A stretch of DNA of 64,000 bases. It comes from Pithys albifrons albifrons. Its lineage: Eukaryota; Chordata; Aves; Passeriformes; Thamnophilidae. The notes under the pieces are model-generated. The model was not told where the DNA came from. It made no database searches and saw only the letters and a list, made by a program, of their open reading frames with translations. The position numbers and the translations under genes were made by a program. Positions 35,924 to 48,966 of this stretch are shown here, one piece after another. Each line of letters opens with the position of its first letter. The first letter of the stretch is position 1. The DNA lies in assembly GCF_047495875.1 (NCBI RefSeq), contig NC_092459.1:19639795-19703794 (forward strand). The letters run 5' to 3'.

Positions 35924-36319
35924 CATGCATATAGCAGTTTATATTTAGAAAGAGAAAAGAGCAAAATCTCAAAACTTTCCATTCATTTTAAAGCAAATCT
36001 CCAAGTCTTCCGTAGTTCAACTAGCGTCCTTATTCTTAACATGATTTTATTACTGAAGTGTGGCATGTTGACACTGACTGAACAACAGGTGCCTACCAAA
36101 TCTTCTCTATCACTCCCTTCTTCAGCTGACACAGGAAAGAAAATATATGGAAAAGCTAGTGTGTTGAGATAAGGACAGGTAGAGACCACTCACCAGTTAC
36201 TGTCATGGGCAAAACAGACTCATCTTAGGCAAATCAGTTGAATTAATTACCAATCAAATCAGAGGAAGATAATGAGAAATAAAATCAAATCCTAAAAACA
36301 TCTTTCCCCATCTCTCTTA
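35924..36319. other. unique sequence, no gene seen
   Basis: No feature recognised. Confidence 0.5.
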
Positions 36320-36545
36320 AGTCTTTTCCCCTTCTTCCTGTCTCCATGTTGAGAACCCCAGAGCTGGATGCAGTACTCCACGTGGGTTCTCATCAGAGCG
36401 GAGTAGAGAGGCAGAATCACCTCCTTCGACCTGCTGGCCATGCTGCTTTTGATGGCTTTTTGGTCTGCAAGTGCACATTGCTGATTCATGTTGAGCTACA
36501 TGTCGACAAACACCCTCAAATCCTTCCAACTAGTTCTACCAGGTC
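36320..36545 (-). mobile_element. CR1 LINE internal 3'-region fragment
   Basis: This is CR1 sequence in reverse complement without the 3' tip. It includes CCCCAGAGCTGGATGCAG, ATCAGAGCGGAGTAGAG, the CCTCCTTCGACCTGCTGGCC block, TTTTTGGTCTGCAAGTGCAC and CAAATCCTTCC, in the normal CR1 order. The missing tip means the copy was broken after insertion. Confidence 0.88.
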
Positions 36546-39500
36546 CATGTTAATTCCCTACATGACTAACTCAGATGTCTGTGCAGTATTCCTGGATCAA
36601 CAGCTTTGGAGAGATGGAGTAAATACTTGAATATCCTGAGACAGAGGCAGGCAAGTCTAGCCTGACTTACTGGCTGAGAATCAGTGTCTGTAGCAGAGCT
36701 GATAGGGTGAGGGGGGCAATAGGATCTTTGATGAAAGGATAGGATCTATGCCGACAGACTTCACGAATCATAGGATACTGTCTTTAAAAATATTGAGAGA
36801 CACTGTGGATAAGATTCAAATTAAATGAGAGCCCAAGTGGCATGTAGCCAAACTTAAATTACAGTAAACTGTAAATTTAGCATAAGATATTTGCATATAA
36901 CTGAGGCTGCTTGAATGCAGATATTTTAGTGCATACCGCATTCTTCTGGTATGGGAAATGCACCAAACAGGCTAGAGAAATTTTGATGCACTTGTTGTGA
37001 TTCCTAGTGACAAGGCTGTAATTTATTTTTGAGAAGTTTAGTTTCTATTATTTTTACTGAAGCTGTGTATATGGATATAAGAATATTCTGGAAAGGAGAA
37101 GAGCAAGAAAGATGAAACAGAATCAACAATGTTTTCCTGTGTAATAATGAACCATCCATTCTATATGAAGAATTCACCAGGACAAGAGGTGAAGGGGGTG
37201 GAGGGCCACCACACAGAATCTTCAACAGCATATCCCATATCTTTTCTCTTACATTTGACTCTCCATAGAACTCTGAAAAATATGTGTATATGAAGTAATA
37301 AAAAATTGAAGTGTTATAAAAATATCTTGTTCTCACAATTTTTCCAAGCTAGTTTCGTTCAACTTTTACTCAGGTGTCTCTGCGTAGTACTCTGATGTAC
37401 CTTATTGCAAAGAGATGAGTGCTTTTGTGCCTCAGTAGCAGGACATCAGTCTTTCAAGGCTGGGAACTTGAACTCTTATTCTAGTATTTCTCATCATTGA
37501 TCTTTTAACAAGCCCTCTAAAGGCTAACATTGAATGAAGTGTTTTTCTTTGGAAAATTACATTTACAGACAATATATCAATAAATGTTTATGAAAGGTCC
37601 TTTGTTAATAAGGAAAAACTTAAATTTGCATTCTCAATAGTGTTGGCAATACTACCTTCTGGTGTAAACATGTTAGCATGTTCACCACTGTTACCAACCT
37701 CACTGTATTTATATGACTACATCCAGTCTCTATGTACACCTTAGAATGTCCAGCTGGGGAAGGATAGTGTAAACCAGAGAAGAAATAAAATTATATTTAA
37801 TATCAGCAAAATATTTGAGATTAAATTTATATTCTCTGCTGTAATACTGAAGGTAATTACTACTGGTTACTTACTGTTTGTTTTAAGGTTTTAAATTAAA
37901 ATTCAATTAATCTATTCACTCTATTACTTAGTATTACTTCAACTCAGATTGTTCCATAAGCCGATAGCAATTGACCATATCGATATTTATCAATTTTCAT
38001 TCTCTTTTAGGTTCTGCAAAAAGTAGGAACTGATACTAAAAACAACACTAAAAACCTCAAACTTGACCCCATAAATTGTCTGCTTTATCTAGTTGAATTA
38101 TTTTAGCTTGATAAACATGGTGCCAAAGTTAATACAAGAAGTCAGGGAACATCTCACTAAACTCCAGTCCACCTTTTTTTTTTCTCCTGACTATATGAGT
38201 ATTTCCTTGTAGTCGGTCTTCTTCCATGACATGCTACAGTTGCATCATGTCTAACTAGAAATAATTACGGAGACAAGAAGAATGCACTGAAAAACTGTGT
38301 CAGAAATGAGATGACTGCAAATATTGTCACACTTGGATTTTTGCATAATGGTTATATAACTGAAATGCTTTTGGGGATATTTGAAGAGAAATTGGAAGAG
38401 ACTACTTCAGGCAGGGTCTGAAAAAAACAGCTGTGAGAAAGATGAAAATGCCAGATATCTGCAATTTAATCTTGTTTTAAGTACCAGAAACTTAATCTGG
38501 TGTTGGTGAGGAACATATCGAACCCCAAAATTTTGGCTTCATAATAAGGCATGCAAATATTCTTCTAAGCACAGGCATGTGCATACACATGCAGAAGCAC
38601 ATAGAGCACATTTTCTGGGGAAGGGAGGTTTGGATCACTCACGAGAGTGAGGGGAAGGAAAATTGAAGGGATTATTTTCACAGGGAGGGAAGAACTTGAA
38701 ATTTTTCCAGACCATAAGGGGACAAGGTCAAAATTCCAATCCGTTGAAGTCTTAGCCTCTTATTTCTCTATTCATTACAAAAGAGCACACATATTGTTCA
38801 AATCATATACTTTGAAATAGGTGCTCAGCTGGAGGACAAATAGTCTTCTACAACAAAATTGTAGAAGATGGAAAAAGAACAATATTTAATGCCTTTGGGA
38901 ATTAATTGTTGAAGTCGTTTTCAGTATAAATAATTTCCTGATTCTGGTCCTTTGATCTTTCCCTATCTACTATAAATTAAGGCTTAACAAACTTCAGTGC
39001 TTCAGAATATGACTACCCACTGTCATTCCCCAATTCACTCCACTTCTGTTCACAAGAAAAAAAGTAAAATGACTCTCCACAGTCACTCACTCTCCAGGTG
39101 GGTATTCACCCAGTGGTTTTTACACCAAAAACAGCATACAAATTTGCTTGGGCACACAAACATACAGATCAAGACATACATAAGTTAAACAGAATGATCA
39201 CCTAATGTTAATGAGAAATCTTTTCAGCTTCAGTTAGAAGAATTTTGTATGGTATTGCACATTGTGCAATATTGATTATTTCACATTCAAAAGGCACAAC
39301 AAGTGTATTTTTTGTAAATATTAAATTGCATAAAGTACAGACTGAGAATGTTGTTTACACACTACTGGATAATGAAGGAATGTTGGCTATTTGTACATAA
39401 TAACTTCATAGTAAGGAGAAAAATACATCAATCTTTAGTGAGAAATTGCTCTTACAGTCTGTTTTTCATTGATGCTCCTCACAGTTAAGCAACAGGACAT

Positions 39501-42500
39501 CAAGTACACTCCTAAGTGATTTGTGAAGGGGCACAACCTGATTTCACCGGTCTCAGTCAAAGACTGAAGAACCAATTTCTAATCCCAGCGGTTTATGTAG
39601 ACATCATAAATCAGGGATCAGTGTGCTCTAATATTATATTAAAACCTTAGATAAAAGCAAATGTAGTTCAGAAGAAATATCATACATGTTTTACAATATC
39701 ATTAAAACAATGCACTTCAGAATTCACAGAAAAGCACCAAAATTGGATGCATACGGTACAGGTTTATCTTAGCATTTTTCCTTTGTGTAGTAGAAAATTT
39801 AGTGGTAACAAAGTATCGGAATTTTAGAGCTCTTGATAATTAAAAAACCATTCTGTTTCAATTTTGCACTAAGGTAGTTTTGTGCTGAATTTCCCAAGGA
39901 TTTTTAAATATATAAATTTACAATCACAGAAAGTTGAAAAAAATGCAGGTTCATCTTTGCTCAGATTTGGAAATCACATTTATTGAGAATCTGATATTTA
40001 GCAAACATTTTTTAGTCTTATTTTATTTAGGTATATGCCAGTAAATTTCATGTCATAATGGACTGATTAATTAATTAACTGGTTTAATTAAGGGACCTAC
40101 AGCTGTAAATAATTCAGTAATTCATGTAGAAGTACTTTTATGATAGAAAGCTTTGGTAAAAAACAAAGAGAAATGGAAAACTAATACAGAATATATTTTG
40201 GATTAGAAATAGTGGATATAACTTATAGGAGCTGTAAAAAGCTCATGGTCTACACTTCATGCTCTAGAAATGGTGTGAGTTATTTTCAATTGCTGTGCCA
40301 ATATAAGCAGCAGAACACCTTGGGAATGGGTTAACATCTGTCACTCACCCTTGTTTTATTTAGAGATTGGTCTTAAGCCAGTCCTAAAAATTTATGTTTT
40401 TCGTAAGACCCATCATTTTTAACTACCTCTTGCAGTGATTCATGAAATGCTATCTTACTGCTATTTTTTAAAAAAATAAAATGATTTTGAGTTACTGCTT
40501 GTTTACTTTGTGTCTTTCCTCTGTGTAATTCCTGTATGAATTACAGATAGGTAAAGCCAGAAAATCATAGTGCTGGATTTAGTCCACTATATTGAATAAA
40601 TGAACACATGTGACATTTGAAAAAGCAATGTAGGTTTGATGCAAATTTCTATTCTTGGCTCAGGGAATAAGACTGTACAGGCAAGGAAAGTCACATATTC
40701 ATCTTTCCCACTGAATAACAGAAAAGAGGCATGTCACACAAATAATACTAGCAGCTGCTTGAGAGTTTTAAATTATATGTGGAAAAATAAAAACATGCAG
40801 AATGTTAATTGCGTAAAAAATCAGGTTCAAAACAGTACCATTGACTTTTTCAATCTAATCACTCCAGTTGAGCTACAATTATTCTTAATGCGTCAGTTAT
40901 GAAAGTTTAGGAAACAAATTCATAGGAGAGAAAATAGGGTTATAATCCAATAGGGTGAATCTCTTTGAAGGCATAGTTTAATGAATTGGACATTGAGATT
41001 TGTGGTGCAATGGCACTTAACAAAGTTCAGCAAAATTAATTGTTGCTGCCTGAGCCACCTCCTCCCCTCAAATTCCAAGTAACTTGATCTTGGCTCGGTT
41101 TGTAACATTAAGGAGATGCTTTATCAAGCTCAGCTGAGATGAGAGACTAATTCAGTAAGCTATTCCTGTTGTTTCCAGATTTGAAGTTGGACTTGAACTT
41201 GGAGAAAAAGCAATAGTTTGTTCAGATTTGATTTTTCAGATCTGTATATATTGTTTTAGCATAAGGAGAGCTTAAAGAAGCTACATCTACATAAGTAGTG
41301 TGATTAAACATGCTCTCGTAAGTATTACTGAAATGTCATATTTGGAATTATAATGCTAATCAATAGAAAAGTTTACTTTAGAGCAATTTTGCTAAAGTAC
41401 AAAATCCCATATTTACCTAATCTTCTATTTAAACTTTGCAGAAATAACTAGAATCTACTACTTAATTATTGTTGTGCTATTCTCCATTTTAGCAGCCCTA
41501 TTTTAAAGTTCTAATATTTTCTTACAAAAATGAATTTGACCCTTTTTAATCAGCTTCTTTTCAGAGATCAAGTATATCTGTAATATTTGTTTAATTTCTC
41601 TGATTCGGCTACTGGTGCTTAAGTACGTATGAATATCAAATTGTATTTATTTAAAATTTACTTTGACATTGAAAGAACCCCACCCTTCTATATTTTAAAA
41701 TATGTAGAAGACTGTGCTTATTTATGTTTCTCCCAATATGTGCAGCCTTATTATTTCAATAGTACAGTATTTGCTGACTGATCATGCCATTGAGTTTAGA
41801 TATATTCTATCTAATGTGTAAATCCTTTCTTTTCAGTTTGTTTAGAAGCAGAGAAAAAACCAGTAAGACTATGTTCCTTTATGAATTTCCTTTTGAATCT
41901 GATGGCACAGAAGAATAGATACAGTTTTAGATTTTTTTTAAGGAGTGTCTACTAGTTCATTTTCATTTTACATAGAGGTCATCAACTTCAGTTATTTATA
42001 CTTCATATACTTGAATTTATTCCAATGTCACTTGCAGTGAACTAAACAATTCCTTCAAAAAATTCCAAGGTGTGGAATACGGGATAGTGTACATAATATT
42101 GCTATTGTAGCATCACACATGTTCAACTTCACTTGCAACATACCCATCTCATGGATCCTTTCTGGATGCTTCAGAGGCAGCTTTCCAGGATCAAGGCTTT
42201 ACCAGTGGTGGCAGCAGCACCATGAGGTCAGTTGGATCCTGGGAAAAGAAAAGCAGAGGTTGAAGAGCCATACTATGTGTGCCCCTTTGGCATTTGCTAA
42301 AGTGTGGATGAGGCAAATAAGCCAGGGGAAGAGATGAAGGGCAAAGTGATCTGGGCTTCTTTCGTGCTGTGATGTATTCCAGCTGATAAGCAGGATTGCT
42401 ATGACTCATTTGCCCCAACAGACTTGGAGCTTTCCCAGAACAGAGATTGACTATCTAGTCCCAGAAATACAGAGTACTTTCAGGCCACCTTCTGAAAGAT

Positions 42501-45500
42501 ACAGAAATGCAGCCCCAAAAGCAAAAAAAAAAAAACCCAAGCAAAATATCCTAAACCTTGCAGATTTCCTCCTACCCCTTCCTGCAGACAGATTTTTAAC
42601 CTGCTAGATGAACAAAGCCATGTATGGTAATTGTGGTGGAGATTTGGAATGCCAGGTAGGAAATTTATTTGACAAAGCTTATTGATTTCTGCAAACAAAT
42701 CACTTGAAATACCTTAGTCTCTGCAAATCATTCTGGCCCTGGGACTTTTCACCTCTAGTTTATAGTCCCATGTAACCTAAAATTCTTAGGTCTATTTCAA
42801 GGAGGTTCTGCTGCAAAGTGCATTAATTCAATTTGGAATTAAGAGAGGTAATTTTATATCCCTTAAAAAAGTGAAACCATTCCTGATTTATAACAGTAAA
42901 ATTGAAATTTGACTCAAACTTTAAGTAATGGAGTTACAGGAAAATATTATCCATAGGGAAGCAAGACAGATATCAAAAAGAGAAAAGGTCCAGTTATGTG
43001 ACCTACATGGCAAATGTGTGGAAAAATAACCTGCCACTGAGTCTAAACTGGTGCAGGTAGAAAGATGAACTTTCTTGTTTTCTTATAAAGAGCATATTCT
43101 TTGCTCTTAATACTGCTCTGGTCTATAAATTTCAGAAGTTTTGTGTTCTCACTCATTCTGAAGATACTGTTTGCTAAATATAGGTCCAAAAATTTCAAAT
43201 CATTTTAAAGATATAGGTTTTTTTTAAAAAAGAAGAATCAGTGTTTAACTCTTAGTCACGGGTTATCAATTTTCATACTTTATTATTCATATTGTTATAA
43301 TTCTACATTGAATGAAATAAATTGATGATGGCAAAGTGAAAGATGGTATAATAATAGTGATGGTTATATAGGATCCTAAGCCATGAGACAGACTCTTAAC
43401 AAAAGAATAAAGAATTTTCTTTGTTGTACACATGATATAACTGTGTATTTTAACTCCCACGTCTAAACCCATCTGAGTGGAACATGAGGGCAACCCAAAT
43501 GCACCAGACATATGGATTTTCTGCAATTCCCCACTGCGCACTGACAAGGTTTGACTGAGGGCAAAACTGGCAGATGGCATGGGACAAGTGAATTTGTCTT
43601 TCTGAAATGTAAAAAATTGAAAAAAAGTAAGAATATGCATTTGCTTTTGAAATATTATTCATAAAATAATGTTTTAACTTCATCAGAATGGATATGAATT
43701 AGGAATATACTGTTTGAAGAGAAACTAAATTAGTTTCCTAAATACTGAATAAAATTATGTCTTTCAGTCAAAATTCCTCAATGGACATAAGATGTATTTC
43801 AGGAACTCATCTTTGATCCACTATCACAATACTATTTACCTGTAGGGGCACTGGAAACAGATTTATTTAAATACACAAGTATTGATTCATCTTAAGAGTG
43901 TTTTAAACTAAAAATTATGATATAGAAAAGTATCACACAAAGAAAGATCTTTTCTGTTGATCAGTAGATGGCAAGCTTGCAACACCCAACTTCCAGAAAA
44001 TGTTCTGCTAACATTTAACATACAGCTATTATTTTGTATTATTATTTATGATATCTAGAAATTAATAATATTTAATTTGATTAATAAATGATTTGTGTAT
44101 AAGATCATTTATTAGATGATATAACTTTTAAATGTCTGGAGATAAATTATTATTAAAATTATATGAGCTTATGTTCCTTGGCTTATTTTCATCTTAAATG
44201 ACTTCTTTATAAAATTGTGTATTGGTTTCGGGTTTTTTTATATTTTTTATTTGAAAAAATAACTATTAATGCTAGAGTATTGCTTAATGATTTTTTATAG
44301 TTTCTGTATTTTAGCTTTTTGGTTTTTTCCTATCAGAAACTTTGTCCAAAGCTCTTTATAGGGACTGCAACACACAGATAATCAGGATTATCTTTAATAC
44401 TTATCATTGGAAACCACGAAATAGCAATAGGAATATGTTTGCTTTACTCTGTATCAACAATTATTCCTTGATTTTCTGGGCATCTATCTTATCTAATAGC
44501 ATACTAATCATACTTTCACAGTCAGGATTTTTAGGTAGACTACTATGCCTGAAGGAAAAAAAGTAAATAAAATAGATAATATGAATATAATTGAATACAA
44601 GGAGACTTACAATTCTTAAAGAAATGAGTAAACAGAATTAAGGGAGATGCTAGGCAGAGTGAGAAATCACAATTTTTAATTGTCTTGGGCCAAACTGCAC
44701 ATTGAGTTGGGTTTTCTTATGCTCTATGGTAGTTGTGTTTTCTGTCTTGATTATTCCACAATGAGCATGAGGAATCTGTATTGACTGTAAGTAATGGAAA
44801 TTGCTTTCTGATATTAGCATGGGATTGTTGAAGACTGGCACTGAATTTCATTTATGCAGCTTGAGGAACAGAGCCACACATCGCTACTCCCTGACCTTGG
44901 GACTTCATTTAGCTCTGGAGGAGAAAAGAAAACTGTGGGTTTGGATATTTTTTGTTTGTTTGTTTGGTGCATATGTGCCTGCATGTCTGTGTGTTTGGCT
45001 GTGTTTGTTTTGTTTTTAAAGGGGAAATTACCATAAATATATAACACCAAAATATTTAGCACAATTACTTGATAAGATGATAAGGTGATAAGAAAATACC
45101 TTAAAATTATGCTACTTGGAATAACAGCATAATTTAAGTTATACAGATTTCTTACAGGTATGTATCATGTACAGTGCAGGGAGAATGGAAAGCAGTGCAT
45201 AAAAGTTGCTGAAACCAGGACAGTAACTTAAGGGCTAAACTTTCCAGTGGCCATCAAAGAGAAAGCAGGATTTCTGCTGTTATTTGATCCTACAAAGAAT
45301 GAAAGTCCTCCTTGCAGATTTGGTGCTAGAGACAACTTAACCTAAAAGCAAGACCAAATAATTCTAACAAGCTTATTTACAAGCAACAGATCTAGTTCAC
45401 AAAAGTTTTCTAAAACAAATACAGACACCTGCTTGTATTGAAAATATGGGATGAATTTCAGTGTTGATTCTTTGGCTAAAGTAGTCGGAAGCTGTTAAGT

Positions 45501-46852
45501 ATATTTTTGCAAAACTGATTACATTCTCACCCTTTTACTACAAGGTGCCTCTGCTAGCCCATATTTTGTTGTTGATGAAAGCTGAGACCATGGAGTGTCC
45601 ATTTTATTACAGGTACCTCATCTGAGAGGTGGGCATCAACCACACATGTGATACATGTGGCCAATGAATAGGAAAAAAAGCACAAGAAAAATGAAACAAA
45701 CACACAAACACACACAAAAAACCCAAAGCAAAACAAAAAACCAACACCAAACCCCAAACCTTTCATTATAATATGAAATACTTATACTATGGTATAAAGG
45801 TCAGTGAACTGAAAATAGAAAAGTACAAGGAAAACAGAATAATATACATAAACACATACAAACAAGCTTGAAAATCCGTAAGACTTGAACAAAACAGAGA
45901 TTTCACAATATAAAGCTCCAATTTACAGCTTGTTAATATGCCTTCTACAGGTGTAAAAGTGTTTTGGTGTTTTGGTTTTTGTTTGTTTTGTTTGTTGTTT
46001 TTATTTTTTCCCAAGCATACCCTTTTCCAGTGTAGCACAAAATAAGCTTCCATGTTATTTCAGCTATACTGGAGCAACAATCAGTACATCAGAGACGAAG
46101 TATCACTTCTACTGCACAGTAGAAGTGTCCTTTTGTGTTTCTTTCTTGTTACTTTCTATTTACTGTTCACCACCACAACAGGAGTCTCTATTCTGGCTTT
46201 ATTTTACATACAACAAAGAGAAACCTGATACACAAACAATTTGCAAATACCAGAAATGTTTTCTGTCAAAGCCTTCTGCTAAGCATAAACATTGCACATA
46301 AAATTCTTAACAATCATGATATCATTTGGAAAAATTAAAAAAAAAACTAACCAAAAAACCCCCAAAACAAAAAAGAAAACTACGCAACTAATCCTTTCTT
46401 AGAAGATTATATAAAATAATTTGTTCACATGCACAGGCAAATACATATGGCTTCCAAGACAAAAATTTTAGATGTGTAATTCCATGTAGTTTTTTCCCAT
46501 GCCCTAGTATATATCGGGTCCACTGGAGACAAATCTCTCATTAGTTTATACTTGTTTACCTCCAGATATTCCAATGTAGTTTCGGAGTTCTTCTGACCCA
46601 TACTGATAAATGAAAGCTATACTGTATAACACAATTAATCAAAACTGGGAAATGTTTCACAGGATAAATTTAGAAGAAAAAGACATTTTCAGATATATTT
46701 TTGACATTTAGTTGCTATAGTAACAACACGTTTCTTTTTTGCTGTACATTTCTATACTGTATACTCAGAGCTCTATGTGACAAAACAACAATTTTACAGT
46801 CTACAATTTAGTTCTCAAGAAAAAGATTTTCCCCCTCTGGGAGAACATGATT

Positions 46853-46880
46853 AGACTGGAGCTAACAGACTGGAGCTAAC
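46853..46880. repeat. 14-bp tandem duplication
   Basis: AGACTGGAGCTAAC occurs twice in direct, perfect succession. Confidence 0.95.
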
Positions 46881-48937
46881 AGAGCATCTAAAAGTTTGGG
46901 GTCTGTCAGCATTTCTGACTTCATTTCAGGGGTTTATGACCTACTTAAAAAACTTCTTTATGGTAGGAAGCTTAGCACTGTTGTATCCTTCTAGAAACAT
47001 TATTTAGGTTTTTAAATAAATTTAAATCTATTTCATGGCCTAATTTATAGGCAAATTAAAAAAAAAAAACAACAGTAGACTAGAGTAGTGACTTCTGATA
47101 TCAGTTTTGCTAGCTCATAACGTTTTTTTTTCTGTATGTACATGTGAATGAGATAAAAAGGTAACGGAGAGAAGAACACAACATCAATAAAATTCAGGAA
47201 TTGATGTAACTAAGCTTTTAAAAATTGAATGCCTTCCACTGAGTCTTGGAATATTTTAAAGTCTTAATGTACATGTTATAGCACACCTTCCTGTTTGGCT
47301 AACAATGACAACAGTACCTGCTAATATATATAATACATGTTATATTAAGCTGCAACAGTTGAAGATTCGTTTTCCAAAGCAAATCAGATAGTTCTCTCGC
47401 AAGTAAATACGCTCTTGATTCTTATTCAAATTTTTGGGGGTTTAGTGTTAAAACATATATGAAGATTTGGGTTGAATATACATACAAACTCTTAACAATA
47501 AACAAAAAGGTTCAGAATTTCACTGACCCCTATGAAAACAAGTGATCTCATTAGTTTGATGCTTCTGAAATTTTAAGTGGATGTCTATTTGAATCATTAA
47601 GTGCACACATATTTTCCAAATCCATTCTAACAGGTCATCCATAATGTGCACTGCTGTACACAGCTGAGGTAGGAAACTTTTAGAAGGAAAAAAATAGATT
47701 AGATCCAGGAACTCATCTATAAACCATGCTCTGGAAGCTTTCCATAGATAGCATGACATTTCCCTGTTTGATGTGCAGGCATGGCTGCTACTGCATGATC
47801 AGCTGGGTTTCCTAAAGCAGTTATCTAACTACAGTGCAAGTATATCTGAGGTCCTTTAATCACGTCTTAGCTCTGGAAAATATACTTTTAATTCTCAACT
47901 CTTATTTTCTTTGTAAAGTGAAAGGATATGTTTACAGAAACAGACTTTGGTGCTGATTTTGCTATTTAAGAATTATCTCAGTAAGAAAATAAGTGTTTTT
48001 GAAGAAAATCTCAAAGTCTACAGTCAGCTCATATAACACAGATGTTTTACTGTGGACTATTTTTACCAACAGTAAGAATTCAAAAGGGAGAAAGACTTCT
48101 TCTGTAGCCTGTTTTACACAGTATCTGGGTATTAGGGAAAATCTTTCTCTATATGCAGCTAAATCCAAAAAAATTTCTGGCTGACAAGACTTTACATGAA
48201 CTAAATATGCTACCCTACACCTATAAGTTAAAGGTAGAGCATGATGTCTATCTCTAAAATCTGGGCTACAGAGAGTTTTCTGTCCTATGAAATAAAACAA
48301 AAGTAGTAGTCTGAATAATGCAGCATTTCAAGTGACTGTCAATTATGAGCAGATATCTAATATTGGATATTGAGGGTTCATACCTCTCAAAAGTGGCAAA
48401 GTCTGACAGAAGAGTGTCATGATGTTAGTCAGAAATGGCAGCACAAGATCAGTCAGGAGCATATATCTTCTCAGCTGCACATCAGATAACTCAGTGAGTC
48501 CTTTACCTGAAATACAGCTCTTAGGTTCAATAACAGCACAAATAGCAACTTGTGCTCAGATGTGTTAAGCATATGCATAGTAAAAAACTCCACAACCCCA
48601 CAACATTAAAAGCCAGACAATTGAAAATTTTGTAGCAGGAATGATTCTGTAAGATATTCCTGCTCTTCCTCTCATCAAAATATCTGTTTTCAATGAGGTT
48701 TTAGAGTTCACAATTCAGTGAAGAGAAAAGGAGGAAGGAGTTATGAGATTCCTACTTTGCTGCTGTTGTTTGAGTAGGAGTCTATTCATTAGTGCCTTAC
48801 TAATGGTTGTGATGGCTGTGTCTTTGCAGTGGAAAAGGTCATCCTATTATAAAAACAGCAGGCACAGCATTTTCTGAATACTGCACTCAGCTACCATCAG
48901 AGGACTCACCACTTTTTTCCACCTGTTGTTTTCTTCT

Positions 48938-48966
48938 TCTCCCCTCCCCCCCCCCGCCCATCCCCC
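48938..48966. repeat. C-rich tract
   Basis: This is a nearly pure C run with single T, G and A interruptions. It is the G-rich strand of the minus sequence. Confidence 0.85.

Noticed and set aside
36346..36630. 94-codon plus-strand frame
   Set aside because: It is the antisense shadow of a CR1 fragment.
43287..43640. 117-codon minus-strand frame, and others of 80-117 codons in the gene-poor stretch
   Set aside because: They show no domain, signal or splice context that I can defend; lengths are within chance expectation for 64 kb in six frames.
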